From Chrysemys picta bellii (Eukaryota > Chordata > Testudines > Emydidae): 64,000 nucleotides of DNA. Shown in pieces: positions 9,670 to 20,362 of the stretch. Both the position numbers and the translations under genes were made by a program. Within the stretch, counting starts at the first letter, position 1. Every line of letters starts with the position of its first letter. The stretch is taken from assembly GCF_011386835.1 (NCBI RefSeq), contig NW_027053010.1:1-64000 (forward strand), given 5' to 3'. The notes beneath the pieces were generated by a model, which did no database searches, had not been told where the DNA came from, and saw nothing but the letters and a program-made list of their open reading frames with translations.

Positions 9670-11496
9670 AAGCGATGCAGGTGCTGGGGCTGTTTCCATT
9701 GACTGTGAACCGCTGTCCGCTGGTGCACTATGTGGTATCTCAGGCTCTGGCTGAGCCTCTTGGGTAGGGTTATCTGCTGCTTCTGCCAGTTCAGGCTCGC
9801 TGGTGCCCTCTGGAGTTGGAGTTGTAGACGGGTTTGCAAGCGCTGGACTCAGGGCTGGCAATGGTTCTGGTGCTGGTTGCGTTGCCAGTTCCGGTTCTGG
9901 GACTGGCTTTGGCTGGGTCTCTGGGATTGGATCCACTACGGCTGTTGCAGTCGTTGGCAGGGGATCCAGTTCCACCACCTTTGTCTGGGTCTCCGGTAAC
10001 ACAGACGGGGCCCTGGTGGACGGCTCAGGAACAGGGATGGGGGTGAAAGCTTGCTTAGCCTGGCTGCGGGTGACTATTCCCACCCTCTTGGCTAGCTTCA
10101 CATGGTTGGCCAAGTCTTCCCCCAGCAGCATGGGAATGGGATAATTGTCATAGACTGCAAAAGTCCACATTCCTGACCAGCCCTTGTACTGGACATGCAA
10201 CGTGGCTGTAGGCAAGGTTACAGATTGTGACACGAAGGGTTGAATTGTCACTGTAGCCTCTGGGTTGATGAGTTTGGGGTCCACTAGGGATTGGTGGATA
10301 GTTGACACTTGAGCCCCAGTGTCCCTCCAGGCGGTAACCTTCTTTCCGCCCACTCTCAAGGTTTCCCTTCGCTCCGAGGGTATGAGAGAGGCATCTGGGT
10401 TTGGGGATCTTTGGTGTGATTGGGGTGTAATGAACTGTAATCGGTTGGGGTTCTTGGGGCAGTGAGCCTTTATATGTCCCAGTTCATTACATTTAAAACA
10501 TCGCCCTGCTAAGGTATCACCGGGACGATGTTGGTTGGTGGAGACTGGTGTGATGGGGTGAGAAGGCGTCTGGGGTTTCCCTTGGGATGTGGGTGGGGCC
10601 TTGGGTTGTCCCCGGTGGTAAGGTTTTGTTTCGGCTTGCCCCTTCTGATATTCGCTCCAACTGCTACTAGTTTTTTTCTTTTCTGCCACCTCCACCCATT
10701 GGGCTCCAATCTCCCCCGCCTCAGTTACAGTTTTGGGCTTCCTATCTAGGATGTACCTTTCTATTTCCTCAGGAACACCCTCTAAAAACTGCTCCATTTT
10801 TACTAGGGAAAGCAGATCTTCCAGAGATTGAACATTTGCTCCTGATACCCAGGCATCACAATTTTTGTCAATGTGGTAGGCATGACGGGTAAATGACACA
10901 TCGGGTTTTCACTTTAGGGCTCTGAACCGCCGACGGGCATGCTCGGGTGTTAGCCCCATTCTGAGTCTGGCCTTGTTTTTAAAAAGTTCATAACTGTTCA
11001 TGTGTTCCTTAGGCATTTCAGCCGCCACCTCTGCTAAGGGTCCACTGAGCTGCGGCCTCAGCTCTACCATGTACTGGTCTGTAGCGATGCTGTATCCAAG
11101 GCAGACCCTTTCAAAATTTTCTAAGAAGGCCTCAGTATCATCGCCTGCCTTGTAGGTGGGGAATTTTCTGGGATGGGAAGTGGTACCTGGAGGGGGGTTG
11201 TTAGCATTGGCTGGTGCATCCTGCTTAGCCTTTGCTACTTCCAGTTCATGCTTCCTTTCTTTTTCTCTCTCCTCCATCTCTTTTTCTTTCAGCTCCATCT
11301 CTTTTTCTTTCATCTTCATCTCTTTTTCTTTCAGCTCCATCTCTCTCTTGTGGGCCTCCTCTTTGGCTTTTTCTTCTCTTTCTCTCTGCTCTGTCTCGAG
11401 TTTTGTTAATTGAAGCAGTCTCTGATGTTTTCTTTCATTTTCTTCTGCTTCTAGTTTGGCCAGTTCTATTTTGTTAGCTACTTCTTTGGTAGTCAT
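9670..11496 (-). pseudogene. gag: Retrotransposon gag-protease, one internal stop, cut by CR1
   Basis: The frame starts at ATG 11496. Residues 1-90 are a charged coiled coil with repeated KEKEMELKEKEM-type segments. A capsid-like region follows and contains a SCAN-like stretch (MEQFLEGVPEEIERYI). Next come one CCHC zinc knuckle (CFKCNELGHIKAHC) and an aspartic protease (DTGAQ, with a later LLGEDL), then a Pro/Glu-rich tail. A single in-frame TGA at 10909-10911 interrupts the capsid region; the frame continues unchanged on both sides. CR1 insertion at 9669/9670 removes the end. Past the CR1 the same frame would run about 14 codons, to a TGA at 4908-4910 overlapping the pol ATG. Vertebrate SCAN domains are known to derive from gag of Gmr1-like elements, which supports the family call. 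Confidence 0.85.
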
Positions 11497-11823
11497 TTTC
11501 CTGTTTTCTTGTGCTGGGTAACCCCCTCTGCAGTTGTCTGAAACTGGGAAGCTCTCAGCTCTGGCTGCTGCTGAGTTAACAAAGACTTTCTAACTAGCTA
11601 CTCCCGAGGATGTAAAAAGAAAAAAAAACAATTCAGCTTGTAAATTCCCTTTAGCTTTGTTTGCTCATTTGAACACTTCTCTTAACAAAGGACCTGTTAA
11701 AAAAACTTAACACCTCTGCCTTCAGGCAAGGAGAGATAAGATATGCATATATCTACTTCCAGCTCGGCTTTCCAAGCAGCTAGAAGGAAAAAAAAATCTC
11801 ACTGGCTTTTGGGTTTAAAATGA

Positions 11824-11841
11824 TCCCACCGCTATCCACCA
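11824..11841 (-). other. Primer-binding site, tRNA-Leu-like
   Basis: The minus strand reads TGGTGGATAGCGGTGGGA immediately inside the 5' LTR. It is complementary to a CCA-ended tRNA 3' terminus and matches the 3' end of vertebrate tRNA-Leu except for a small interruption (AT for one base). The exact isoacceptor is an inference. Confidence 0.65.
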
Positions 11842-12658
11842 TGTCAAGGCTGGATCCCCACTTTGAACTTTAGGGTACAAATGTAGGGGCCTGCATGAAA
11901 ACTCCTAAGCTTAACTACCAGCTTAGCTCTGGTTCGGCTGCCACCATTTCAATGGATTCCCTCCCTGGGAAGCCTTGAAAAACCTTCACCAAATCCCTGG
12001 TGAAAACAAATCCAAAACCCCTTGGATCTTAAAACAAGGAGAAATTAACCATTCCCCTCCTTCCTCCCACCAACTCCTGGTAAATCAAGATCCAAAACCC
12101 TTTTGGATCTAAAACAAGGAAAAATCAATCAGGTTCTTAAAAAGAAGGTTTTTAATTAAAGAAAAAGGTAAAAATCATCTCTGTAAAATCAGTATGAAAA
12201 TTAACCTTACAGGGTAATCAAACTTAAAGAGTTCAGAGGACTCCCCTCTAGTCTCAGGTTCAAAGTACAGCAAATAAAGTTAAACACTCTAGTAAAAGGT
12301 ACATTTACAAGTTGAGAAAACAAAGGAAAACTAACACGCCTTGCCTGGCTATTTACTTACAAGTTTGAAATAGGAGAGACTTGTTTAGAAAGATGTGGAG
12401 AACCTGGATTGATGTCTGGTCCCTCTCAGTCCCGAGAGCGAACACACTCCCAAACAAAGAACACAAACAAAAGCCTTCCCCCCCCCAAGATTTGAAAGTG
12501 TCTTGTCCCCTTATTGGTCCTTTAGGTCAGATGCCAGCCAGGTTACCTGAGCTTCTTAACCCTTTACAGGGAAAAGGATTTTGGAGCCTCTGGCCAGGAG
12601 GGGTTTTTATAGTACTGTACACAGGACAGCTATTACCCTTCCCTTTATAGTTATGACA
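11842..12658 (-). repeat. 5' LTR of the Gmr1-like element
   Basis: 817 bp, TGTCA to TGACA, almost identical to the left LTR. Directly followed by the CAGCA target duplication at 12659-12663. It should contain the element promoter, but I did not find a clear-cut start site. Confidence 0.9.
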
Positions 12659-12892
12659 CAGCACAACTACAAAAATGGGCAATAACTGGCTAGGGGTAGT
12701 ATGGCTGAAAAGGATCTTGGGTTCCCAAAAGCTTAAGTTGAGTTCACCGGAGTCTTAGTTAAGGTCTCTGATCACTACATCTAGACAGTCTGCTGAGTCA
12801 AAAGCAAGATCTTCCCTCCATTTCCTTGCAGGAATCTTCAGTTGGAATCCAGGCAGACTCTTCCTCCTCCTCCGCTGAAATCACTGCTAGCC

Positions 12893-13061
12893 AGAACAGG
12901 AGTACTTGTGGCCCCTTAGAGACTAACAGCCTACTTCATCAGATGCAACTCTAGCCCACGAAAGCTTATGTTCCAATAAATGTGTTAGTCTCTAAGGGGC
13001 CACAAGTACTCCTGTTCTTTATGCGGATACAGACTAACTCGGCTGTTACTCTGACACCAAG
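12893..13061. repeat. Fold-back interspersed repeat with perfect 36-bp arms
   Basis: Positions 12893-12928 and 12983-13018 are exact reverse complements (left arm begins AGAACAGGAGTACTTGTGGC) around a 54-base loop. The right flank continues with a tail ending CTCTGACACC. Similar sequence is at 26268-26431. This TTAGTCTCTAAGG-type family is common in turtle DNA as I recall it; I do not assign it a class. Confidence 0.8.
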
Positions 13062-13810
13062 AAAGAGTCACACATGGGGAAAAAGAACAAACGACCAGCA
13101 GGGCAGCACCCCGTTAATGAGTAAAGACAATGGAGCGTTGGAGCATCCCTGGGGGGCAGAGGTTACCTCCGGCATCCTTCACCGCGGAGACAAGCGGATA
13201 GCGTGGCTTCCCTCATGAAAAGAGGAGCACAGCTAGGCCTGGGTGCAAAACAACGGGAGGACTTTGGATGAGCGTTAGCTAAATACAGCCAGGTTTTACA
13301 ATGCAGATTCTGATTTTATTTTATATTTCACCATTTGTTTCCAGTATTTCTATTTGCTACCATTTGAATCTCTTTGTTAAATAAACTCAGCTTCTTTTCG
13401 CTCTAAACATGCCTCAGGGCTGTGTGTGAAGCGGTGCCGAGATCTCAGGTGGATCTGGGAAGGTGGGGTGGGCTGTTACTTAGGGAGTACTGAAACATGA
13501 GAGTGTCCAGTGGAGAAGGGTTGCATGCTCCAGGGAGCCACTCGGAGGGCTCGGGGTTGAGACGTTCCTGTTGCTAACTGGCAGAGGGACAGCAAAGCCT
13601 GCATGGACTATAAAGGGAGGACTTCTGTTGCACATGGCAAAAGAGGTATTGAGCTGACACGTGGCAAGGTACATTCATGGCTTCCCTACCTTACTGCATG
13701 TTGTGCTCAGTTCTGGTGTTCACACTTTAAAAAAGCTGTTGAAAAAATTCGACAAGGTTCAGAAAAGAGCCAGGGTAAACGATCTGAGCTCTGGACAACA
13801 TGCCGACATT

Positions 13811-14527
13811 TTTCCTGAAATGTGACACCCAGAATGGGATAGAGCATTCCGGCTGAGGCATAACCTGCTCAGAGTAGAACGGAAGATTTACTTCTTGTGT
13901 TTTGCTTACAACTCTCCTGCTGATACATCCCAAATTAATGTTTGCTTTTTTTTGTAACAGTGTTACACTCTTGACTCATATTTAGCTTGTGATCCACTAG
14001 GACCCCCAGATTCCTTTCCACAGTACTCCTTCCTAGGCAGTCATTCCCCAATTTGTATGTGTGCAACTGATTGTACTTTGCATTTGCCCTTATTGAATTT
14101 CATCCTATTTACTTCAGACCATTTCTCAAGTTTGTCCAGTTCATTTTGAATTGTAATCCTATCCTCCAGAGCACTTGAGACCCCTCCCAGCTTGGTATCA
14201 TCTGCAAACTTTATAAGTGTACTTTCTGTGCTATAATCCAAATCATTGATGAAGATATGGAAAGAAATCGGACCCAGAATTGATCCTTGTGGGACCCAAC
14301 TTGATATGCCCTTCCAGTTAGAGTTTAGACCCCTGCTAAATAGTCTCAGGGAATGGTTTTCCTACCAGTTATGCACTCACCTTATCGTAGCTTCACCTAG
14401 GATGTATTTTCCTAGTTTGTTCATGAGAAGGTCAAGAAAGTATTAAAAGCCTTACTAAAAATTGAGATATACCACACCTGCCGCTTGCCCACTATCCACA
14501 AAGCTTGTTATACTGTAAAAGAAATAA
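13811..14527 (-). mobile_element. CR1-like LINE fragment (ORF2), decayed
   Basis: Minus-strand translation shows [10 protein letters not shown] and NRMKFNKGKCKV segments of CR1 reverse transcriptase with breaks. It is the inverted counterpart of the plus-strand fragments at 23030, 40507 and 58438. Confidence 0.8.
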
Positions 14528-14934
14528 GCCTTAAGTTCAAAGCTACAGCAAACAGAGATAAACACTCTAGCAAAAGGTACATTTACAAGTTGAGAAAACA
14601 AAGATAAAACTAACACACTTTGCCTGGCTGTTACTTACAAGTTTGAAATATGAGAGACTTGTTCAGAAAGATTTGGAGAGCCTGGATTGATGTCTGGTCC
14701 CTCTTAGTCCCAAGAGCGAACAACCCCCAAAACGAAAAGCACAAACAAAAGCCTTCCCCCCACCAAGATCTGAAAGTAGCTTGTTCCCTTATTGGTCCTT
14801 TGGGTCTTGTGTCAGCCAGGTTACCTGTGCTTCTTAACCCTTTACAGGCAAAAGGACTTTGGAGTCTCTGGCCAGGAGGGATTCCACAGTATTGTACACA
14901 GGAGGGCTGTTACCTTTCCCTTTATAGTTATGAC
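14528..14934 (-). mobile_element. Truncated Gmr1-like LTR
   Basis: Matches about 2464-2875 of the 3' LTR and ends at the same TATGACA terminus. The other half is missing. It lies exactly between the inverted duplicon and the first direct unit, so it marks the rearrangement junction. Confidence 0.8.
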
Positions 14935-15002
14935 AAGGGGCTTGGACTAGATGACCTCCTGAAATCTCCTCCAACCCTAATCTTCTATGAGTCTATGATT
15001 CT
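14935..15002 (+). mobile_element. CR1 3' tail
   Basis: GGCTTGGACTAGATGACCTC followed by CTTCTATGAGTCTATGATTC-type octamers is a CR1 3' end. The equivalent tails at about 32110-32175 and 50820-50881 close units 1 and 2, so this is probably the remnant end of a preceding unit. Confidence 0.8.
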
Positions 15003-17394
15003 GGAGAGGTGAAACCCCTCACACCAGAGTGTGGAGACAGAAGAAGGTACCTGGCTGTGTTGATTGTGAAATGGGATTATACTGTGCTTCAGTCTGCAAC
15101 TACGCTAATGTCCTAATTATGGTGGCTAGATGGACATAGCGAAGGGTGTCAGGAACAGACTGGCTGGTCACAGCCCTGAATGCTACAAGCACAGGTCGCA
15201 GTGGACATTCGTCTTTGCCAGTGTACACCCCACCAACAGCCCCAATCCAGCTCTGCACCAAAGGCAGATTTCCCCAATGGTCTCTTCACCTGGACAGTCC
15301 ATGGCCTCTATTTTTAGCTGACTTGGCACAACTGAAAATTGTCCCTAGCCCAGAATTAGAGGCCTTTTACAAGAAAAACCTGGGTGTGTTCAACATCATG
15401 GGACAGGCTCTGCTAAAGGTGCTAATTCCCTGACGTATGAGTGCACCTTGCTGACCAGTTAATGGCGCATTATCCCAGTGAGTCGGAGGGAGGCTCCTTA
15501 TTCTGTTCTCCGTAATAAGGATTGAATCAGGCTGGGACAGCAACAAGTAAGGGCAGGTCCCAGTAACAGGAACACAAAACTAAAGGAGGGAGCAGGGTGT
15601 GTTTTACCCCTGCTGAGTGCTGACTAAAACACTCCCTGTGCCTGGGCTTTGCCCTCTGCCACCCTCTTGCAGCCCCTCACCCCTGGGCTGAACATTGGGC
15701 TCATCTCCCGTATCCAATTTTTCTCATTAGCCCCCTTCTGCCCCTGCCTCCAGCTGTTTGATCCCCCTGCACCCATGCAGTCACTTACCGCTCGCTGCCC
15801 AGACCCTGCCCATCCCCCACAATTTGCCTCTTTAACCATTTTAATCGCCAGCAAGCGCAGCAGCTTCAGCAGATGTTACTGAGCAATGAGCACGCTCAGT
15901 AGGAGCCAAGCAGCGCTCAGCACCCTGCCTGCCTGACCCCCCATTAGCGTCCTCTTGCCCGGGACCTGCCATTGCCTGGGCCCCTGGGCCCGTGATCCTT
16001 ATGGGCAGGGGGGCTCTGAGCACCCTGGGCTCCGTCTGCTGGGCCCGACACTGCAGGGTTGTGTGGAGGCCACTACACCTCACTTGCCCCATTTTTGCAC
16101 CCCAGTAGCCCTTTGCCCTTGACGGCTGACCCTCTCGCAACCTCTCTAGTTACAGCCCTGCTTGTGGTCAGTTTGTATTTCTGTTCCTGCAACGGACCCC
16201 TGGATGACCTTCTTCTCAAGATGTCTCTGTTTCTAGGCCTATCAAACAGGGAGAGGCAGGGTGTTAAGTCTGGAAGTTCTTCAGCCACCTCAGAACTCCA
16301 GAGTTCAAAGCCCCTCACAAACACTCGCTGCTGTTTCACACATGCAAAGAGTTATATTCTTAGAGTATAAATAAATTGATGTCGGGATTAGACAACTCTG
16401 CCCTGAGTAATACAGTCAGTTTAAACAAAATGGAGGCCAAGCTCTCATGTCATTCTCTTAATCACGTTCTAAAGTAAAGTCAAACAATCTGGGGCTGTTT
16501 CATTTTCATTCGAATGTAGAATTGCATTTGTTATTTTTTAAACTTTTTAATTGAAAAATGAAGGTTCCCCCTCGGTGTAAATCAGCACAGTTTCTGTAAC
16601 TTCACAGAGGTTCAGGGCCTCATAATCAAAGGAAGACTCCTCTGCTCATTCCCCGGATATGGAACCCACCCTTGCGGGTATCCGTTACACTTTACATAAC
16701 ATGCTGGTTCTGGCAGGAATGTTTTCTGCAACATGCCCTATGGCTGATCACAGTTTATGTCAAATCTCATCCCACAGCCATCTCCTCCTTCCTCAAAAAG
16801 GTGATTTTCATCTCTCCTCGGCTTGTTGCTGGGCTCAGTCAGCTGCATTGTCTCACAAGACGTCCTTTTCCTGGCTGCTCGTGGATGGAGAGATCCTGAC
16901 ATAAAAGAGCACTGCTTCCTTTCACTCTCCGCCATCCCTCCCATTGACCCATGAGCAAATCCAATCTAGGCAGCCCTTTGAGATGGCATTGGTGACCTAA
17001 CTGGAGGTCCAATCTTAGATCAAGTTTTACTCACCATAGGGTAAGATTCACCCCGGGGGAGATGGCCATCACAAAAGCCCATACTGCACTTGAGACCCTC
17101 TTAAGACTCAGTTTGAAAGTTTAATATTGGACTAACATTGCTGGCTGGCATCGTACCATCCCCCAGCCAAAGGGTGAATTTCAGACTTAGGTCCTGAAAA
17201 GAAACAGGCTGGAGGCAATGGAATGATTCCCATTAATTTGAAAGGGAAGAGGGTCTGACCCACTGGGAATGCGGGTGATGAGAATGCAGAAAAATGGATC
17301 CCTCCTTTCTGGCAGGATTAGAATGAACTGCCCAATGCTCCTAGCCATGACCTGCATGAATTGACAGGAACAAACTGGATTCGTTTCCTGAAAC
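15003..17394 (+). other. Non-coding upstream block of unit 1
   Basis: Present in all three units (32176-34560 and 50882-53287). Open frames of 60-120 codons occur, but frames shift between copies; for example the frame at 16659-16904 is broken by an indel at about 52.7 kb. I see no gene. Confidence 0.7.
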
Positions 17395-17845
17395 CCACTT
17401 GTACTACTTGTGACGCCTTAGAGACTAACAGATTTAGAGATAAATTAGTCTCTGAGGCTAGGTCTATACTACGCGGGGCGGGGGGGTGGGGGTGTCGACC
17501 TAAGATACGCAACTTCAGCTATGTGAATAGCGTAGCTGAAGTTGCGTATTTTAGGTCGACTTACCTGACTGTGAGGATGGTGGCGAGTGGACTGCTGCCG
17601 CGCCGCCGTCGACTCCGCTTCCGCCTCTTGCCGCGGTGGATTTCCGGAGTCGATGGCAGAGTGATCAGGGATCGATTTTATCGCGTCTTCACGAGACGCA
17701 ATAAGTCGATCTCCAATAGATCGATCGCTAACCACTGATACGGCAAGTAGTGAAGACGTGCCCTAAGCTGCCAAAAGGACTCCTCGTTGTTTTGCTAATA
17801 CAGACTCACAGAGCTACCACTCTGAAACCTGCCATTTGTGCTGCT
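17395..17845. repeat. Fold-back repeat upstream of CBP gene 1, interrupted by a MITE
   Basis: CTTAGAGACTAACA and TTAGTCTCTGAG face each other (about 17420-17456), and the repeat resumes after the MITE with AAGCTGCCAAAAGGACTCC. The uninterrupted version is at 53288-53410. It belongs to the same broad family as the element at 12893. Confidence 0.7.
17457..17764. mobile_element. MITE-like DNA element in unit 1 only
   Basis: Ends are imperfect inverted repeats (AGGTCTATACTAC at the left, and GTAGTGAAGACGTGCCCT at the right). Inside, 17494-17521 and 17533-17560 form 28-bp arms with one mismatch, each bounded by GTCGAC. It is CpG-rich. Comparison with unit 3 (TCTCTAAGCTGCC) shows the empty site, with a possible 3-bp duplication (GAG/AAG). 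It resembles the Chompy-type MITEs of crocodilians and turtles; that name is from memory. Confidence 0.75.
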
Positions 17846-18077
17846 GACGCCGCTCAGAATCACCTTGACATTCATTTTCATTGAAGCACCAATAAAGTCG
17901 ACGGAATGGCACGAGGAACGCAGTTGGCCCATACCATTTCAAGATGAAAGAAAGACGAAGACTGCAACGTGCATGTCACACCTTCTGAGGCTCAGAATAA
18001 CCTAATAATCACAACCCAGAGCGAAAGAGCTGCATCCAAGGGAGGATTCTGCAAGGCAATCAAGTTTGTTTGGTGAC

Positions 18078-18143
18078 TAATTAGGACCGCCTCCACAAAG
18101 AGCATCGCGGATCCTCCAGGCACTCCTAGGACCTATATAAAAG
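18078..18143 (+). promoter_or_regulatory. Promoter of CBP gene 1
   Basis: TATATAAAAG at 18134-18143 sits about 30 bases before the expected start of exon 1. A TAATTA homeodomain-type core at 18078-18083 (within TGACTAATTAGG) is conserved in all three units. Nothing shows which factors use it. Confidence 0.8.
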
Positions 18144-18164
18144 CACTCACCACTCAGGGCTTTT

Positions 18165-19228
18165 CTAAACACTTCTCCGGACTTCATCTCCTCATTGAAC
18201 TGGGTAAGTCCAATTCAACTCAATCGCTTTCGAACTCTAGAGATGTGACAGTATGGGCGTTTTTCATGTAAGTCTGAATTTTGCATTTACTAACTGGGAT
18301 ATTTATTCGGGATCTGGCTGTTCTTCCATAACTATCTTGTGTAGTGATTTAGTTACAGGACTGGTGGATCATGATTTGAAGCTAATAGAGGGATTTTAGG
18401 ACCAACATATGCAATTGGGAAACATATTTCCTACTAAGTGAAATCTTTTTGGTAACTTTAGAAAGTCATTTAGCCATATTTCACTTAGCTGGCTTAGGAA
18501 GAAACTTTCCCAGGTTAGTTCAGAAAGGACCAATTCAATGGTCTATTACTTTCTTCTAAAGCAGTTGTTACTCCTCATTATTGGACACATGACAATGGAT
18601 TAAGCTGACAAGTGGTGAGATCCAGTCTAGCAATTCTTATGTTCTTCTCAGCAGAAATACCCATTGAAGGTGCTTTTCCTCAGATGATGTAATTTAGTGT
18701 CGCTCCATGAAAGTCAGTGCACCTGAACGCCAGCTGAGGAGCTTCTCCTTAGTGTTTTCTTTGGAGAAAAGAAAATTTCTCTGTTTATTCATCAGCAAGT
18801 ATTTTTGACTCACAAGCTTTGGAAAATCAAAAATTACCCTGTGATACCAAACTCAACTGGTTTGCACGCAGAGGTTCAATCCTCAAATGAAAGAAAGTGA
18901 TTACCATGATCTCAGCCATGTTCTCTTTGAGAAAGGTCTAAAAATGGACACAGAATCCCAGATATCCAGAATAGAAATAGTGACACTTATTCTAGTTGGT
19001 GTTTTTCAGACAAAGCCATTGAGAGGGGATCAAGGGGTCCAGTTGGGAGGGAAAGTTAGTGCGAGTGGACAAGAGGTGTAGAAAGAGGATATAGGAAGAA
19101 AGACATGGCCATGAACACAAGAACTTAGTCCACTCTTCCTTTCTCTCTTGGGCCGCACCAGCTTTAAAGCCTTTCTTCCACCAGCCATTGTTCCTTCTCT
19201 TTACTCTAGTGCGTGTTGTGTGTTTCAG
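18165..19228 (+). other. Non-coding exon 1 and 5' UTR intron of CBP gene 1
   Basis: Exon 1 is about 18165-18203; its 5' end is estimated from the TATA box. The donor is GGG|GTAAGT with GT at 18204. The intron ends TGTTTCAG at 19228, leaving 21 bases of 5' UTR before the ATG. A non-coding first exon with an intron about 20 bases before the start codon is standard for sauropsid beta-keratin genes. Confidence 0.85.
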
Positions 19229-19249
19229 GTTTACCTCCATCGCAGAAAG

Positions 19250-19618
19250 ATGACTTTCTCCAGCCTGTGCTATCCAGAATGCGGGGTGGCCCAACCCAGT
19301 CCAGTCACTGGCAGCTGCAACGAGCCATGCGTTAGGCAGTGCCCTGACTCCCAAGTGGTGATCAGACCCTCACCGGTTGTCATGACCCTCCCCGGACCAA
19401 TTCTCAGCAATTTCCCTCAGCACAGTGTAGTGGGAGCTGTAGGAGCACCTGTGGTGGGAGCCGGTTTCGGGGGCTCATACGGTTTGGGGGGATTGAATGG
19501 CTCTGGAGGCCATTACGGAGGATTGTCTGGGTTAGGGGGATATGGTGGTTATGGGGGATTAAGTGGTTCCGGGGTATCTTACCATAGGTACCTCAGTGGA
19601 AGCTGTGGGCCATGTTAA
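19250..19618 (+). CDS. Corneous beta-protein (beta-keratin), copy 1
   Basis: 122 residues. The Cys/Pro-rich head is [13 protein letters not shown] with C7, C11, C23, C27 and C31. The core is the CBP beta-sheet box around [15 protein letters not shown] (residues 43-57), which forms the 3.4-nm filament framework. The tail (72-110) is Gly-Tyr-Leu rich (GGYGGYGGL), and the end is [10 protein letters not shown]. The protein is a structural component of cornified scale, claw or shell epidermis. The ATG at 19250 is chosen because an upstream in-frame ATG at 19148 lies inside the intron; the splice acceptor falls at 19228. Compared with copies 2 and 3 it has Q15, P32, R39 and Y111, and it carries 7 cysteines. 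Which epidermal type it serves cannot be told from sequence alone. Confidence 0.96.
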   Translation: MTFSSLCYPECGVAQPSPVTGSCNEPCVRQCPDSQVVIRPSPVVMTLPGPILSNFPQHSVVGAVGAPVVGAGFGGSYGLGGLNGSGGHYGGLSGLGGYGGYGGLSGSGVSYHRYLSGSCGPC

Positions 19619-20152
19619 ACCTGCCAGGAATATTCGTGGAAGAAGGAAGAACTAGGAAATGAACAGCAAGATACAGATTCACCCCTGATCTTTTGGGCAT
19701 GGCTTTCAGAAGTGCTGGGCAAACACGGCTCCAGTTGAACTCAGTGGGAGCTGTGTGTGCTCAGCACCTTGGTCTGATAGCCATGCTGCATTTCTACTGT
19801 TACGCTTTATGATTCTTTCTGCCAAGGCTTTAGCAGCCAACTGCTGATTCTGTTATTCACATATCGACTCATTCTGAATTACACACAGGCTGCTTACTTT
19901 TACTCCGCAGTTGAAAGGAAATAGGGGCCTTAAGACAAGCATCAGCTACATTTATTATCATTTTAAGTCTCTTAAGCCTGGGGAAAAGAGACCTTGCTGT
20001 GAAGGAGAATTAGACACTCTGTGTTCCATCCTTTCCATCAATGCGTATCTTTAGCATCGCGCTTTGACCTTCTCTGCGGCAGACATTTAATTGAGAAGCG
20101 GCGTAGTCCTCTGCTTCTGTTTTCCTTTGTCTCACCTCCCACCAACTGGGGT

Positions 20153-20362
20153 AATAAAAATAACTGAAAATGGTTGCAAAGGGGACTTGTTTGTCAACCG
20201 CTGCAGCTGCAACAACAACAACAACAAAAGAACATTGTGTGTGTAATACATCCCATTGAGGTGGGTGGTGGGTCGCAGCCTTTCTTGCAAAACTGAAAAT
20301 ACCTTATTTCTGCTCTAGTATTTTTCCTGTAACTCTGTACTGCAAATGTCACTCACATTAAA
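20153..20362 (+). terminator. Candidate poly(A) signals of CBP gene 1
   Basis: AATAAA at 20153-20158 and ATTAAA at 20357-20362, both conserved in the other copies. The second is followed by GT-rich sequence and would give a 3' UTR of about 750 bases. A (CAA)n run with 5 units lies between them. Confidence 0.55.

Larger units (their letters stand above)
2052..12663 (-). mobile_element. Gmr1-like Ty3/gypsy LTR retrotransposon, RT-deleted and split by a CR1
   Basis: Two nearly identical LTRs (2057-2875 and 11842-12658) begin TGTCA and end TGACA, and the 5-bp duplication CAGCA flanks them (2052-2056, 12659-12663). Coding runs on the minus strand, so the right LTR is the 5' LTR. The order in the sense direction is 5' LTR, primer-binding site, gag with CCHC knuckle and protease, the inserted CR1, integrase, RNase H, polypurine tract, 3' LTR. 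Integrase before RNase H is the domain order known for Gmr1-type gypsy elements. The LTRs differ by about five substitutions and a poly-C length (11 versus 9), so the insertion is young. It lies inside the inverted duplicon and is absent from the equivalent sites of the direct units. Confidence 0.9.
12664..14527 (-). repeat. Inverted partial duplicon, part B
   Basis: The reverse complement of unit sequence. 12664-12890 matches 26430-26650, 13070-13260 matches about 42945-43140, 13480-13810 matches about 42.6-42.9 kb, and 13811-14527 matches about 40.49-41.16 kb. Order is inverted relative to the tandem units and several blocks are missing. It shares the fold-back repeat at 12893-13061 with unit 1 only. 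Confidence 0.8.

Noticed and set aside
10509..10709. Several plus-strand frames opposite gag (9730-10144, 11156-11477)
   Set aside because: Shadows of the gag frame caused by its biased Pro/Glu/Lys composition.
16659..16904. Frame repeated at 33737-34081 and 52538-52777
   Set aside because: Start, end and frame differ between units because of indels; no known domain.
19148..19249. In-frame N-terminal extension of the CBP ORF
   Set aside because: It crosses the splice acceptor at 19228 and lies in the 5' UTR intron; the family starts at MTFSS-type heads.
18992..19354. A 120-codon minus-strand frame conserved at all three CBP genes (also 36639-37001 and 54571-54933)
   Set aside because: It lies antisense to the CBP exon and intron; conservation follows from recent duplication. 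No recognisable domain.
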